From Tilletiaria anomala UBC 951 (Eukaryota; Basidiomycota; Exobasidiomycetes; Georgefischeriales; Tilletiariaceae), in contig NW_013546948.1 of assembly GCF_000711695.1 (NCBI RefSeq), forward strand, positions 29,056 to 93,055: 64,000 bases of DNA, written 5' to 3'. Made by a program: the position numbers and the translations under genes. The notes beneath the pieces were generated by a model. That model searched no databases, had not been told where the DNA came from, and saw only the letters and a program-made list of their open reading frames with translations. Shown piece by piece: positions 46,782-59,117 of the stretch (the stretch's first letter is position 1; each line of letters opens with the position of its first letter).

Positions 46782-48702
46782 ACAATGGGGGATCGTGGAT
46801 GCACTCAACTTTACTGTAGCATAATCTAGACGCTGTGTCATGCGAAATTGCAATCCCAGAAGCCTGACGGAAAGTTGCGATACGGCGCTATTTCAGACGG
46901 TGTGGAACCGCAAATTTGATCTGGACGGAATGCGAAAACGGAGAAGGAGGAAGAGCCTGCACTTTAGCTTCAGTTACCAAAGTACTGTTGATAAGCTCAA
47001 TGATTCATGCACATTGGAGAACAAGTACAATTGGCGACTCGAAGTACCTGGGCCAATGTAATCGCACGCTCAAGTCGTGTGATAACTTGTTCAATGATCG
47101 TTCGTTCCTTATCCTTGGTGATTTCCGGCAAAGCGCCTTCCTGAGTCACCTTCATGCTTTAATGTGCCTGAGAGAGGCGAGAACTGACGACGTATAATCC
47201 ACATGCGTTGAGTAACTGGATATGCGCAACAGGAGTTGGTGGCAAAAATCACGGCTCTTCTCCTTCCGAGTCGACACTTGAAAATCACCGTTCTCGAAGC
47301 TGAATCTCGTAACAGTTGATGATTCCATATTCTTTGCGTACTGAGGCATGCTATAGAGCGGAGTCTTGCATTGCCCGAAAAATCTGACTTGCTTCCGGTC
47401 ATTCACTACTGCTTCGGAGAAAAGGACATGTGAGGGTGAAGTACCAGCAGCTGCTGCACTGCCGATGAAGAAGAAGCAGTCCGTGAAGGCGAGGTGCCTG
47501 CACTTGCGTCCGATGCAACGGCAGGCTCGGCTGCAGCTGCTGCCTCTGTCGTCGATGAGCGCAGCTGGGACTGGCTACGGCCTCCAGCAATGAAGGATCC
47601 AGCTGCGGGCTCGTGTATGCGAACGTATCCACTTGAGTGCCTTCAGTTTGATCCATGGCGACTCCTTCCTTAGGTCCACGCTGGCTTGGCTTATGTGCGT
47701 TTAGGCCCTGTTCTTTCAAATACGCTCCTGCTTGTCGCTGCCGAGGGTTGGCATACAGCGCAAGCGGCGCAAGTTGCGACTTGCGACCAACAACGTTAGC
47801 GGACGTGTTTCAACTGTGGAGAACTCGGCCCCCTTTTGGAGGCTGCGGCAAGCAAAGGAGCACGTTAGGAGACAAATGCACGCATAGTGGATGCTCTCTC
47901 CTGTTCCTTTTTTGACGGCGGTAGCGACCTCATCTGCCAGCTCATATGAAAATGAAATCACGATACTCAACCTTAGTCGATAGTAACTTTTCTGCGGTTA
48001 AAATTGGTTCTCCTGTCGCTATACTTGCTGCTTAGCTCCAGACCAAGGCGAAAGCACCGCGACTCCATAGTTGTGTGCTCGCCATCGAAAATGCAAAGCA
48101 ACTCCATAGTCCATTCGTAGCCACCCTGCCTGTGGTGAAGCTGAGGAACATGATTCTTTACCGCCAAATGGTTGTCTGAACGTGACGACGGGCGGCCGCA
48201 TGGATGGGGCCGCGCTGCGCTGCATCGTTGGTACCTCGTGCAAATGTATCTTCGATGGCAGCGGAAGCGCGACTTGGAGGACTTACAGGCGCAGGGACGG
48301 AGGTACCACGGCCGAATTGGCCGCGCTCTGCTGCCATCGCAGCTTCGTGGGCCTCAGATAGCGAACGAGCTTGCGTTTATTCGGCTCAGTTGGTCTGCAC
48401 AAGCGACAAGACAGTGACGACGTCGGCGATTCCTCCCTTTACCACTACACAATCGACACCTTGTCATTTGCTTCGTATTGGACTTTATTTACTTTGGCTT
48501 ACATTGCTTTGAATGCATTGATTAACACTCAGTTGGTCTTCATTGAACCTCCCCCGCCTCTCACATCCGTTCACCATTCTCGAATGCCATCACAGATCGT
48601 TGTACATCGTCGAGTGCTTGAAAAAGTAATTATCTTGTCGTTGTTACCGCTTTATCAAATTCATCCTGTACATTCATCACCAGCGAAAGGGGCGGCCGCC
48701 GC
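46782..48702. other. Intergenic region, no firm gene
   Basis: A minus-strand frame at 47399-47719 (starting with TTG, including VAMDQTEGTQVDTFAYTSPQ) has some coding look but shifts frame midway. The rest shows only short overlapping frames. Confidence 0.4.
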
Positions 48703-49591
48703 TCACGCGCCAGAGGGACGGCCGAGCGCAAGTCCGGACATCTTGCGATGGATGTCCACGTCCGCCGGCCTCGTGTTCGCGGGAGACGATGAAGACGGTC
48801 CGCTAAGCCCAGGAGGAGCCGTGCCACCAGCGGAAGCAGCGGCAGGCGTCATGACCGAACGAACAGGCGCAGAAAAGTTGAAAGCATTTCCAGGGCTTCT
48901 GCTGAAGGTCGGGGAAGCTACGCCAGCACTTCCCTCTGCGTTACCGCCGCTGCCTCCGGAAGATGAGTGAGCGAGTGACTGCGATGGTTTGCGTTGGAAG
49001 GAGATAGGGGATGTCGCTGGCGCAGCGCCAGCGCTTGCGCTTGCGCCCGGTGCGCCAGAGATGATCCCTCCTGACGGCGTGCGGCCGAATGACCCGGATC
49101 CAAATGCCGTCTGCCCAGCGCCTGCTGCCCCGCTGCTTGACCGACTGTTGTTGCGCTTATCCGAAGGACTGATGCCAAAACCCCTCGTTGTCGTGCCGCC
49201 AAAGCTAGCCATATGGTGCTTCTCGGGCGAGCGACTGATGAGCGCTGGCAGCGTACCGTTCGCACCGCCAATCTTGGAGCGATGGATCTTCTCTGGCGCA
49301 GGAGGTGATTGCGCCAGTGGAGACGAGGCGAGGTTGAGCAGCTGCTCGCGTGTGTAGATTATGCGGGATCTGCCAAAGTATGTGCAAATGAAACCAGCAT
49401 GTCAGAACGGCATACGGTGGCTGCTATTTCACCTGGCCAACTCACCCTCCTGGCGTCTTGCCAAAGAATTGGCTACCGCCCGGCGTGGTAGCATGCAAGC
49501 TTGTAGCGTCGGCGCCGCTACCCGCCGTAGCGGTGAGGCCACCGGGTGCGTTCTCCGCCCTGCGGATCCGGATCGGTTGAGCAGATGCCAT
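48703..49591 (-). CDS. eIF4E-binding-protein-like (4E-BP) translation repressor
   Basis: Exons 49591-49446 and 49369-48703 give 270 residues. The first 72 residues match animal 4E-BPs in order and spacing: TTPGG (35-39), KTPGG (45-49), RIIYTREQLL (51-60) and SSPLAQSPP (64-72). YTREQLL is the Tyr-x4-Leu-Leu motif that binds the back of eIF4E. The Thr-Pro and Ser-Pro sites (T36, T46, S65, S70) sit where TOR phosphorylates the animal proteins to release eIF4E. The last 200 residues are a Ser/Gly/Ala-rich tail that animal forms lack, and no C-terminal TOS-type motif is seen. It would block cap-dependent translation in the cytosol. Confidence 0.85.
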
Positions 49592-50834
49592 CGTGATCGT
49601 GAGATGGTCGTTGTCTGTGTAATTCGCAGTCTCTCTCTCGCTGAGATTCTTAGAGACTTGCAGCTACAAGCGGAGATGGGGGAACGAGCGGGACCCGATG
49701 GAGCTTGTTTTGATCAATGCCTAGCTGCGCGTCTTGATGGGCTTGCGTTGACTGACTGGCTAGTCGTTTGTCGGGGGCCTATATGCAGGACAATGCGCTG
49801 GGCGGATCTCTTGTCAACGGCAGTACGACTGGGGGTGTACTCATTGATGAGAGGAGCGTCAAGGGGATGTGACCGGCCCCCGACGCCTTTTATCATTGCC
49901 CCTTGGGCTTGGAGAGGTCGTTGGCACTGCAAGCGGAACCAGTTACAGCTGCGTGCGGGGGAGGACATCGTGAGGCGCAGGAGCGGTGCTTGAGTGAGTG
50001 AGTGACGTGCTGCCATCGTGCTCCACGTCAGTGCGTCACGCGACAACAGGCCTGGCACCACACCAGTCAAAATGCTTGAAAATGGACATGCCACACCATC
50101 TCACGGAAATAGCTTGAGCGTCATTGACTCATAAATGACTCCACAGCGACGTGTCAGCGACCACCAGCATACACCATACATAGCGCGCGTTCTCTCATGA
50201 CGGAATTCGTAAATCAGGAACAGTCCGTCATAGATGATAGGGTGAACAGTGCTCCAGATCCTCTCAGACGTTGTCGGCCTGGAGGGCGCACTTTGGATGC
50301 TCCTGTATGAAGTCCAGGGCGGCCCGACATAGCGTTAGGAAAAGGGCATCCCTGAGCCTCTTATATCATACCCTCGGAATATCTTTCGAACCAATGTATT
50401 GAGCCTCACCGGCGACGGCGATGGAAGTGCACCTATCCCACCGGCTAGTCAACATGTGTTGGCCGAAGTCCCCGGTGAGTCTTGGATGCTTCTTGCCAAC
50501 GACGCGCAGGGCAACAGGTGTGCAGAAATGGTCATCGTCCAGCTCGAAGCTTCTGTTCGACGCCTCACGCCTACGAAGCTCCATTCCATGTATGCCCGCC
50601 ATGAACCCATGCGTCTTGAAGCGAGTCAATCTATGTACCTGTATTTTGCAGGGGGACCAGCTTGCTCTGCGCGGACAAGTCAGCGAGGACATGCGCTGAG
50701 CATCAGCGAAAGAATGTAAGGCCGACTACACGGCCGCGTGGCCAGTATCGACTCGTGACCGATTGAGAGACAAAGGTCTTTGGATTGCTGTTTTGTCATT
50801 ATTGGAATACACCTGGGTAGATCATGTTCAGCAA
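49592..50834. other. Intergenic region, no gene seen
   Basis: Between the 4E-BP-like gene and KGD2, both on the minus strand. A plus frame at 50399-50719 starts without ATG and has no recognisable features. Confidence 0.5.
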
Positions 50835-51150
50835 TTAGAGCAGCATGCTCGGCATGTCTTCTAGGTACTGCTTGAGCTTGACGAGGAATGTGACAGCCTC
50901 GCGGCCTGCATGCATTGGAAGGATGAGGAAAGGAGGAGACCAGCTCATCGTCAATAAACGAACTCAAAGCTCGCATGAGGATGGCCAAAGCACGCGGCGG
51001 CTCACCATCAAGCAGCCTGTGGTCGTACGTAAGCGCGACGACCATGATCGGGCGAATCTCCACCTTGCCGTTGACAACCCATGGCTTGTCCTTAACGGCG
51101 TGCATGCCGAGGATGGCGCTGCCGGGTAGGTTGAGAATGGGCGTGCCAAA

Positions 51151-51186
<36 letters not shown>

Positions 51187-52405
51187 CGTCCCGCCGGACA
51201 TGTCCTCGAGCGTGAGCTTATTGTCGCGCGCCTTCTTGCCGAGTCGGGCGATCTCTCGCTCGATCTCGATGAGAGTCATGCCCTCGATGTTGCGCACAAT
51301 GGGCGTAACAAGCCCCTTCTCGGTCGACACGGCGACACTCAAGTCAACATACTCGCTGTAGACGATCGTGTCGCCCAACCCATCGCCCTCGATGCGCGCA
51401 TTCGCGGCAGGAATGTCCCGCAGCGCCAGTGCAGACGCCTTGGCGAACGCCGACATGAAGCCCAGCTTGACGCCCTCGTTCTTGAGGATGGCGTCTTTGT
51501 GTCGCGCGCGGAAGGCGATCAGCGACGACATGTCGATCTCGTTGAACGTCGTCAGCGAAGCGGCAGTGTTCTGAGACTGCTTGAGGCGTTCGGCAATGCG
51601 CATGCGCATGCGCGACATCTTGACGCGCCGCTCCCCGCGGCTGCCCGCAACGGGCTTCGATGACTCGCCCTCGCTGGCGCTCGCACTTGAGCCGACTGAT
51701 GTCGATGGCGCAGGCTTGCTCTCTGACTTCTTCAACTCTTCGCCCTGCTTTTTCTCAGCCTGCTGTGTCTGCTGCTGCTTTACTTGCTCCTTCTTCTGCT
51801 CCTCTTGTTTCGGCGCCGCCTCCTGCTCGTTCGCCTTGGCTGCGCCGTTGCCTGAAGACGCACTCTCTGCAGGCGCCTCTCCAGGCTCGATGTTGCAGAG
51901 GTCTTGGCCAACAGTCACAGTGTCCTCTTCTGCAGCCTTCGTCTCGGTAATTGTGCCTGTGACAGGTGCATTAACAGAGACATCAATCTAAAGCCAAGCG
52001 CCAGCTCTGTCAGTACCTGCGTTTGGCTCGGGCACGATGTCCTTGTGTCAGTATGCATACCTTATCCGTCTCGATGGTTGCAATCTCTTCGCCTTCTTTC
52101 ACATGGTCGCCTTTCTTCTTGATCCACTGCTTAAGCGTACCCTCGGTGATTGACTCTGCCATCTGCGGTACCTTGACGACTTCGCGTGCGTAGGCAGACA
52201 CATGGAAGAGCGCAACGGGTCGGAGGAGTGAGTGAGACCACGAAGTGGAAGTACCAGCAACCTTCGGCTGATGCTGCTGCCTCGAGTACAGTGAAGCCGT
52301 TCCGGACGTCATCGACAGGGTGGAGAGGGCCCGGGAAGCTGGGGAGACGGTTCGCAGAGCCACACGTGCAGCCGCGGCCGGTGCCGACGAGCGTGAGAGC
52401 AGCAT
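50835..52405 (-). CDS. KGD2: Dihydrolipoyllysine succinyltransferase (E2 of 2-oxoglutarate dehydrogenase)
   Basis: The E2 core of the mitochondrial 2-oxoglutarate dehydrogenase. Exons 52405-52061, 51987-51006 and 50905-50835 give 465 residues. Residues 1-73 are an Arg/Ser-rich presequence. The lipoyl domain reads [20 protein letters not shown] with the lipoyl lysine at ETDK115; intron 1 lies directly after it. A Lys/Glu/Gln-rich linker follows and, as usual for this E2, no peripheral-subunit-binding domain is seen. The catalytic domain starts with [20 protein letters not shown] and includes [21 protein letters not shown] and the active-site [12 protein letters not shown]. The HxxxDG motif crosses intron 2. 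It is a complete, normal gene. Confidence 0.95.
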
Positions 52406-53346
52406 GATGGAAGACACTTGCTGTGCTGTGCCCTTGCTTTCGATCCGACAAAAGAAAGCACCGATACGAGATGCGAGCCTTTGCGTGAAATAAGAGAGAT
52501 GCTTCTTGACCAGGGTAACCAAAGGAAGGGGGGTTGGATCGAAAGCTGTTCAACTTGTCTGCTACTTTTCTCCATGGGTCGGGTTCGGAGTTGGACGTGT
52601 GTGTAGGTCGCGGCACACTTGTGCGATGACGCGCCTACCACTGATTTTACACAGCTGTTGCTGGCTTGCAGTATAAAGTGCATGGCTTTACAGGCTTGGG
52701 GCCTCTATTGCTCATTCATCATGCCAGCGCCATACACCTGCCACTGACCGCCCCCCCCCCCCGGAGCTTGTGACTCAGTCCTACAGATCGTGGGAAATGA
52801 CTGTTGTTGCCACCACATATTCGCTGAGAATTCCAAATGCTAGAGCGGTTTCCTCGGGGTTTGCGACCTAGAACGCAGCCTACGGGACAGAGGCTGCATC
52901 GCCCATTTGCGGGTCCCCGCGTTGATCTGCAGCCTACCCATGTCTTCATTCCGTGCGCTTTGGCGTAATTTAGCACACAATGCAGGGCGAAGCGACAATT
53001 TGCGGATGGACTTGCAAATCCTCTGGAACAAAGGAACCAAGCCAAAAAAAAATCATCAACGGTGGGGCTGCGATGATGCACTGAAGTTTCCCTGAGAAGA
53101 GCATGGCATGCTCGACTTCAGGATACCTTGGCATCAATGATTCACTTCCTCTTTGTCCAGCCTCTCCAATCTTTAAAAGCTCCTGGCTGATGATCGCATG
53201 CGTTCGCTCTTTAAGCCTGCCATCCGAGACCTCATCCCTACGCGATTACCCGCTCCATCCTGACAGCTTGGCGGCACGGACCTGCTTTGATTCACACAGC
53301 TCCCTTTGTTCGCCCATCACATGAGAGACGCGGTTCGTACACCAAG
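52406..53346. other. Intergenic region with a C12 homopolymer
   Basis: Upstream of KGD2 and of the dead GH3 gene. A run of twelve C lies at 52751-52762. No gene is seen. Confidence 0.55.
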
Positions 53347-55939
53347 ATGACCACGTCTTCCCCAATATCGCTCGCAGCTTATGTGCTGCTGGCGCACCTT
53401 GCTGTGAGCAGCTGCATCTGCAGAACTGCAGGTCCCGCACCTGTCGATGCCGCGCACCTCTTCAAACGGCAAGCATCGCCCGTCTCGCCACCAGTCAACA
53501 GAGGGTCCGCGAGCCCGATGATCTCCGCAGACCCGAGCATCTGGGCGATAATATTTGCCAAAGCGCAGCCGATGGTGCATAACATGACGTTGGAAGAGAA
53601 TGCGAGCGTGGTCACTGGCACTCCTGGCTCATGAGTTGACTACTTGAGCGCTGTCGAGCGCGTTGGCTTGGGAGCGATGTGTCTCCAGGACGGCCCGCTT
53701 GGCGTGCGCCCCGTGCGGAGGTTGTCTCAGTTTCCGGCGGGTGTCATAACGGCTGCTACGTGGGACAGAGCCTGCTCGAGCGGGGAGGAAAAGAGATCGC
53801 AGATGAGGTCAGAGACAAAGGGAGCAACATATAAGACTTGGGCGCTTTCTAGCCCATCGCCATTGGAGGCTTATATGTTCACGGTGTCGATTTACCGCCA
53901 ATCAGGATGCTCTCTCCCGTCGCAGAAAGTGGACCGCTTGGTAGAAGCCCGCTAGATGGGGGTAATAACGAGGGCTTCTGTCTGGACGAGGATCTGGGTG
54001 TCAAAGCTGCTTTTCGTACAGTTCGCAGCGCTCAATCCACATTCGTGCAAACTTGCGCAAAACACTATATCGCATACGAACAAGAGACTTTCCACCAACC
54101 CTATGGGTCGATTGAAAGCTTCACATGGCCACTGCCCCCGGCTCATCCTCACCCATCAGCTCTGCGGTCGACAGCAAGACGACGCATGAGTTGTACTTGT
54201 GGGGCTTCGCAGAAGCAGTGCGCGCTGGAACCGCCAGCATCACGTGAAGTAAGTCTTTCTGTTTCCTACTTTGTGCTGCGAGTATCCCATGCTCATGTCA
54301 GGGCGTCTGCGCTTGCTGGGCCTCGAGGCTATGACGAAATCAATGGCACACATGCGTGCCAGAGCTCGTATGCGCTGACTGAAGTACTGAAAGGAGAGCT
54401 AGGGTTCAATGGAAACGTCGTCTCGGACTGGGGCGGCGACTGATCGAACGCCGAGGCAGCATTGTCCGCCTTGGACATGTCCGTGCCCGGTATCAATTCG
54501 AGCAACGGCAACTTTTTCGGGCCAGCGCTCGTTGATAGCGTGCGCAACGGCACATTACCCGAAGAGAGGCTGGGCGACATGGTGCTGCGCGCGCTGTCCC
54601 CATGGCTGACACTCCAAGACCTCGACACATTCCCATACCCTACCTTCGATGTGCGCGACATGACGCTGCCGACGAACAACGTGCAGCGCGATCACTGGAA
54701 GCTGATTAACAAAATAGGCGAGGAGAGCGTGACATTGGTTAAAAGCAACAGGTCTTCCTCAGCGCCGCACCGCGGACTCCCGCTGCAGAGTATCCACCAA
54801 CTTCACAACCTGCTCAAACTGCTCATTTCCGGCTCCAGAGCCGGTGCCAATCCGCGCGGCTGGACATCGTGCGGTCCGACGGGGACCGGGTGCCCGATCT
54901 AAGGACAAGACACGCTGACATCGATTGGCGGCTCCGGCTGGGCGTACCCTCCGTACGTGCTGGACCCTTGGCCGCCATCCAGCGATACGTGCGCGAAGGT
55001 GTGGTCGACGTGAACGTTACACTGAACGACTGGGATATCTCGAACGCGCAAGCACAAGCGGCTCTCTCGGCGTCTTCGCTCGTCTTTGTCAGCGCCTTCA
55101 CATCTGGGGAAGCGACCGGCAGAACTTGACGCTGTTGAACGACGGTGACAAGTTGATCAAAGCGGTCGCAGGGAGTGCAATGACGCGATCGTCATCATCC
55201 ACGCGCCGGAAGTCGTGTTGTTGGAGGAATGTATCGAGCGCCCTAAAGTCACCGCTGTTTGCATGACCTACTACCCAGGGAAGGTGAGCGGCGAGTCGCT
55301 GCCGCCGCTGCTGTGGGGCGAGAAGAGTCCGAGCGGCAAACCTCCGTTCGTGATGGGCAAGGCCCTGAGCGACTGGTCTCCGAATGGCATCTTCAGCGAC
55401 ATGGTTCTACAGCCATCCGTCAACTTTTCCGAGGGCAAGCTGATCGACTGGAAGTGGTTCCAGGTGCAAAACATCACTCCGCGCTTTGGCTTTGGACATG
55501 GTCTATCGTACGCCACCTTTGCCTGTGGCCAGCTTGCCTTCGAATTCAAGTACGCCGCGGACAACACGTCGGTCCACCGCACGAGCGAGCGCTTCGTGCG
55601 TGGCACCCAGTATGACTCGGTGTACGACGTCATCGGCTGCGCGAGTGTCACGCTGAGCAACAAGGGCAACTGCGCGCCGCCGAGGTGGTGCAGCTGTACG
55701 TCTCCTTCCCTGCTGATGACGCGCAGGGCCAACCGCCGAAGCTGCTGCGCGGTTTTGAATGGGCGTGGCTCGAGCCCAGGCAGACTACTGTGGTCGCGTG
55801 CGACATCCGGCGCAAGGATGTGTCCGTTTTCGACGTGCCAAGCAACATGTGGCACCTGCCCAAGAGCGCATTCACCACGTCTGTCGGCAGCTCGAGCGAG
55901 AGTATCCATTCGACCTTGCAACATACTTTTGTTTCCTAG
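53347..55939 (+). pseudogene. GH3 beta-glucosidase pseudogene
   Basis: The remains read in order like a secreted glycoside hydrolase family 3 beta-glucosidase. Segments: signal peptide at 53347; RVGLGAMCLQDGPLGVR and ITAATWDRA (53650-53770); PVAESGPLGRSPLDGGNNEG then AKHYIAYEQETF (53910-54090); INGTHACQSSYAL and GFNGNVVSDWGG (54340-54440), the nucleophile Asp region; NKIGEESVTLVKSN (54710-54750); NLTLLNDGDKLIKAV (55125-55170); ITPRFGFGHGLSYATF (55470-55520); VVQLYVSFPADD and LRGFEWAWLEPRQT (55685-55790). In-frame stops are at 53632, 54441 and 54900, and several frame changes interrupt the rest. No splicing pattern would repair it. Confidence 0.85.
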
Positions 55940-56730
55940 AGACGATCTTATTTTATTCCTACCGCATCGTTTTACTACAACCAGCATCCCAAGTACACAG
56001 ACATTCACACCGCCGCCCGCACCAGCTCTCGCTTGCAAACATACACACGGCACACGCATACACACATATATAGAGAGAGCTCCCTGTTATAGTTTGTTTC
56101 CGTCTGCATCGTCCATCCTACTCTCTACATGTGTATGTGTCACACAATGTATTTCTTGTCAAGTCTGCAACTGTGCAGCACGGATCATCTTCAATAGATC
56201 CATTGCACCTGCTCCTGGTTGAAGACGCAGTTGGGGGGCCTCATCCCGAGGCGACTCCCGAGGAAGTGATGCAGTCACGTGATATGTTTTGGCGCCGCAA
56301 TGTGGCGCAAAAGCGGAGGCTCCGAGCCATCGAGCAGAGGATCCACCGCGACGACACTGCTGAGCTGGGCGGAGCCAGGGCAACGCCAGAAATGTTGCAT
56401 TGTACACCATCACACCATTGTCTTGCACAGTCCATTCTCCTCCTTCTCCTCTTCTCTCCTTCTCTCCTTCCCTTCGTCACCTTCAACTTCCCCCCTCTCC
56501 CCGTGCTCTTCCCAAGACGGAGGTGACTGGCTCGCCTGCACAACTCTCCCGTCTCTCCAAGGTCTGACTGGTTCAGGCCGGCTTCCAGATTCTGCAACAT
56601 TCGACCTCATCCACCCTTTCGGGACGCTGGCTCGTCCCCCACTACGAACGCTGGTTGAAGGCGCCCTAATACGAGGACCCCACCACCGTGGGCACATCCA
56701 TCTCCAGGCAGTTCCCACCACCACCTCGCC
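55940..56730. promoter_or_regulatory. Upstream region of the LrgB-type gene with a CT-rich tract
   Basis: A pyrimidine-rich tract runs through 56430-56515 (CTCCTTCTCCTCTTCTCTCC and so on). Such tracts often mark core promoters in filamentous fungi. No coding exon is seen. Confidence 0.45.
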
Positions 56731-58872
56731 ATGAGCAACCGTCTCTCCGCCGTCATCGAAGAGGGTAGGGGGTCCACCTCGACCGCGTACGTCCTCGAAG
56801 AGACCGAAGATGTCTGGACGGACCCAGCAAAGGCCAAGGCGGCAGCGCCGCCGACGCTGGATAACCTGTCCAATGAAACAATGGGCGCGAAGGAAAATCA
56901 GAAGAATGAGGGCGACAAGATCCAAGGCTGGAGCGACGTCAGCGCTGCCATGGCACTTGTGAGTCACCAGCATGATGTGAATACATTCCACATCTGACGC
57001 CTGTGCCTGTGCCTACCTATCAAGACATGGCGGACACAGCGACGTCATCTATTCACTTCATGGGTTCATGTGCCCATTGGAATCTGCTTGATCCTCCTCT
57101 GCACATGGGGGCTCCACCTCGCCGTCAACGCGTCGCCGTGGAACTTTCCTGCGGGCCTGATCGGCATGCTCCTCTTCTTTTCCCTGCTCCTCCTGCTCGA
57201 CGGTCTGTCCCTCCTCTTCCCGGGGAAAGTCGTGTCGAGCCAAGGCGTCGATATTGAAAAGGGCGAAACAAGCCTACGCCCCGTCGATGCGGCTAAGGAA
57301 CGTCGGCGCTTTGTCGACCCGCTGATGAAGCTGCTCGCTCCGCCATGTGACTTTCTCCTGCGCAACATGTCCATCCTCTTCATCACAGCCTTCATGATGC
57401 TGCCCATGCAGGGCGCAGTCCAGAGGAAGGAAGTTGGGCTGATCGTTGCGTGGTTCTTCGCGACGCAGATCATGGCGCTGCTCTTCCCCGTCGCGTTCTG
57501 CGTCCTCACCGGCTGGATCGCCAAGAAGATCGCCCATGCGCGCCACAGCGAAGTGATAAAAAAAGGGGGCGCCGACCTCGAAGCGCAGGCACGCAACAAC
57601 AGCGGCCGTGAGTCTCGCGCGTCCAACTGGTCCGGCGAGACTGCTGTTGGCAGGTTTAATACCACCCCGCCAGAAGCGGGAGAACAGCTGAGGCCCGGAG
57701 ACGTGGCCCAGCTGCAGGGCAACGTCGTTGAGACCGCAAGGCAGCAGGGCGAGTTCGCCAGCCGCAACAGCCTACCGTCTCCTGGCGGTTGGGGCATGGC
57801 CAATGTCACTTTTACCCAGTCGTACCTGCCCGGCTCTGGTCAGTCCGCGCACCCGCGCACCCCACCTGGCTTCCGTGCCGCCACACCGACGTCACCCAAG
57901 ACATGGACCGCACAAGAGGACGCAGAAGGCCTCGCTGCACTCGCCCCCAACGCTGTAGAGAGGCTCTCGGGGAGGCTCGCCAAGTCAATCACGCCAGCAT
58001 TCTACATTGTCATGTTCATCGTCGGCTTGCCTCTCTTCTACCTCTGCAACTTTTCCCTCGTCCTCTTCCTCTCCGTCCCCGTGCTCGCCTTCCTCTTCGC
58101 CATCGACGTCATTCCTGCGTGCATCCGCCAATTCTTCCACCCGATCCTCAGCGGTGGGACCATCACCTTCCTTGTCCTCTGGGGCCTGGGCGAGGCGAAG
58201 GGCATGAACATCTACGCCACCATCCAGGCTTTCAACCACGGCACCGCGCGTTATACCCATCTTCTCAATCCGAAAGGCTATCACGGTCCGATCCCTGGCG
58301 CAGGCGACGTCTTCGCCTCGCTCCTCGATGCTGCACTGGTCGCGCTCGCCTTGCCCTTGTACCGCTACCGCTACGACCTGCGCGACAACTTTGTCCGCAT
58401 GTTCCTCGCCCTCCTGCCCGCCACGGCGCTGTCGCTTTTCGCCTGGCCCGCGCTGGGCCGCCTCGTTGGCCTATCGCAGGTACACGCGCTCTCCTTTGCC
58501 GCACGCTTCATGAGCGCCGACATGGGTGTCAAGCTGACCAGCAACCTCGACGGCGACGAGCGACTTGTCACCCTCCTCATCGTCCTCACGGGCGTCGGCG
58601 TCGCGATCATTAAGGATCCGCTCTTTCGCCTGCTTCGGGTCCCCGAGAGCGACCACCTCACCTGGGGTGTCACGGTCGGCACTACAGGTGCTGCGATCGG
58701 AGCCAGCTCCCTTGTCGCAAAACCGCGCGCGATGGCTATTGCCACTCTCACATACGTCCTTTTCGGACTGATCATGCTCTTCGCTACCGCTTTCCAGCCG
58801 GTCGTGGACATCGTGCATAATCTCACAGGCGGTACACCTAGCATTATTGATGCTGTCGGCCTGGGCAACTGA
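56731..58872 (+). CDS. LrgB-family membrane protein
   Basis: Exons 56731-56958 and 57025-58872 give 691 residues. The first 80 residues are soluble. About twelve hydrophobic helices then follow in two groups, divided by a hydrophilic Pro/Ser/Gly-rich loop of about 150 residues. The second group has the LrgB/CidB pattern: PLYRYRYDLRDNFVRMFLAL, FAARFMSADMGVKLTSNLDG, VGVAIIKDPLFRLLRV, and then WGVTVGTTGAAIGASSLVAK with ATLTYVLFGLIMLF. The first half resembles the LrgA type, as in plant plastid glycolate/glycerate transporter PLGG1. A small-metabolite transporter is therefore likely, in the plasma membrane or mitochondrion; the substrate is unknown. Confidence 0.85.
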
Positions 58873-59117
58873 ACGACTGGCAGGATCATCCGCCATACCG
58901 CTTCATTGCTATCCATGTAAAACGGACCTCATCGTCCATATAATCGAGCGAAATTGTCATAAAATGGTGACTTTAGTACATGCACGGCAGGGGAAGCAAC
59001 GTCGGCAGTGAGAGAAAAGACAAGGGTAATAGCAATGATAATGGAGGCATCCAAGCAACGCAATACCTTGAAGGCGTTACTGCAATGTGAATGTTTGACT
59101 GGTTCCAGTGAAGTCTG

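Noticed and set aside
47399-47719. 107-codon minus-strand frame with some coding look
   Set aside because: It begins with TTG, changes to repetitive Ala/Ser sequence in another frame midway, and has no neighbour exon.
57789-58613. 274-codon frame inside the LrgB-type gene
   Set aside because: It is a shadow of the true frame, rich in Arg/Pro/His because of GC-rich codons.
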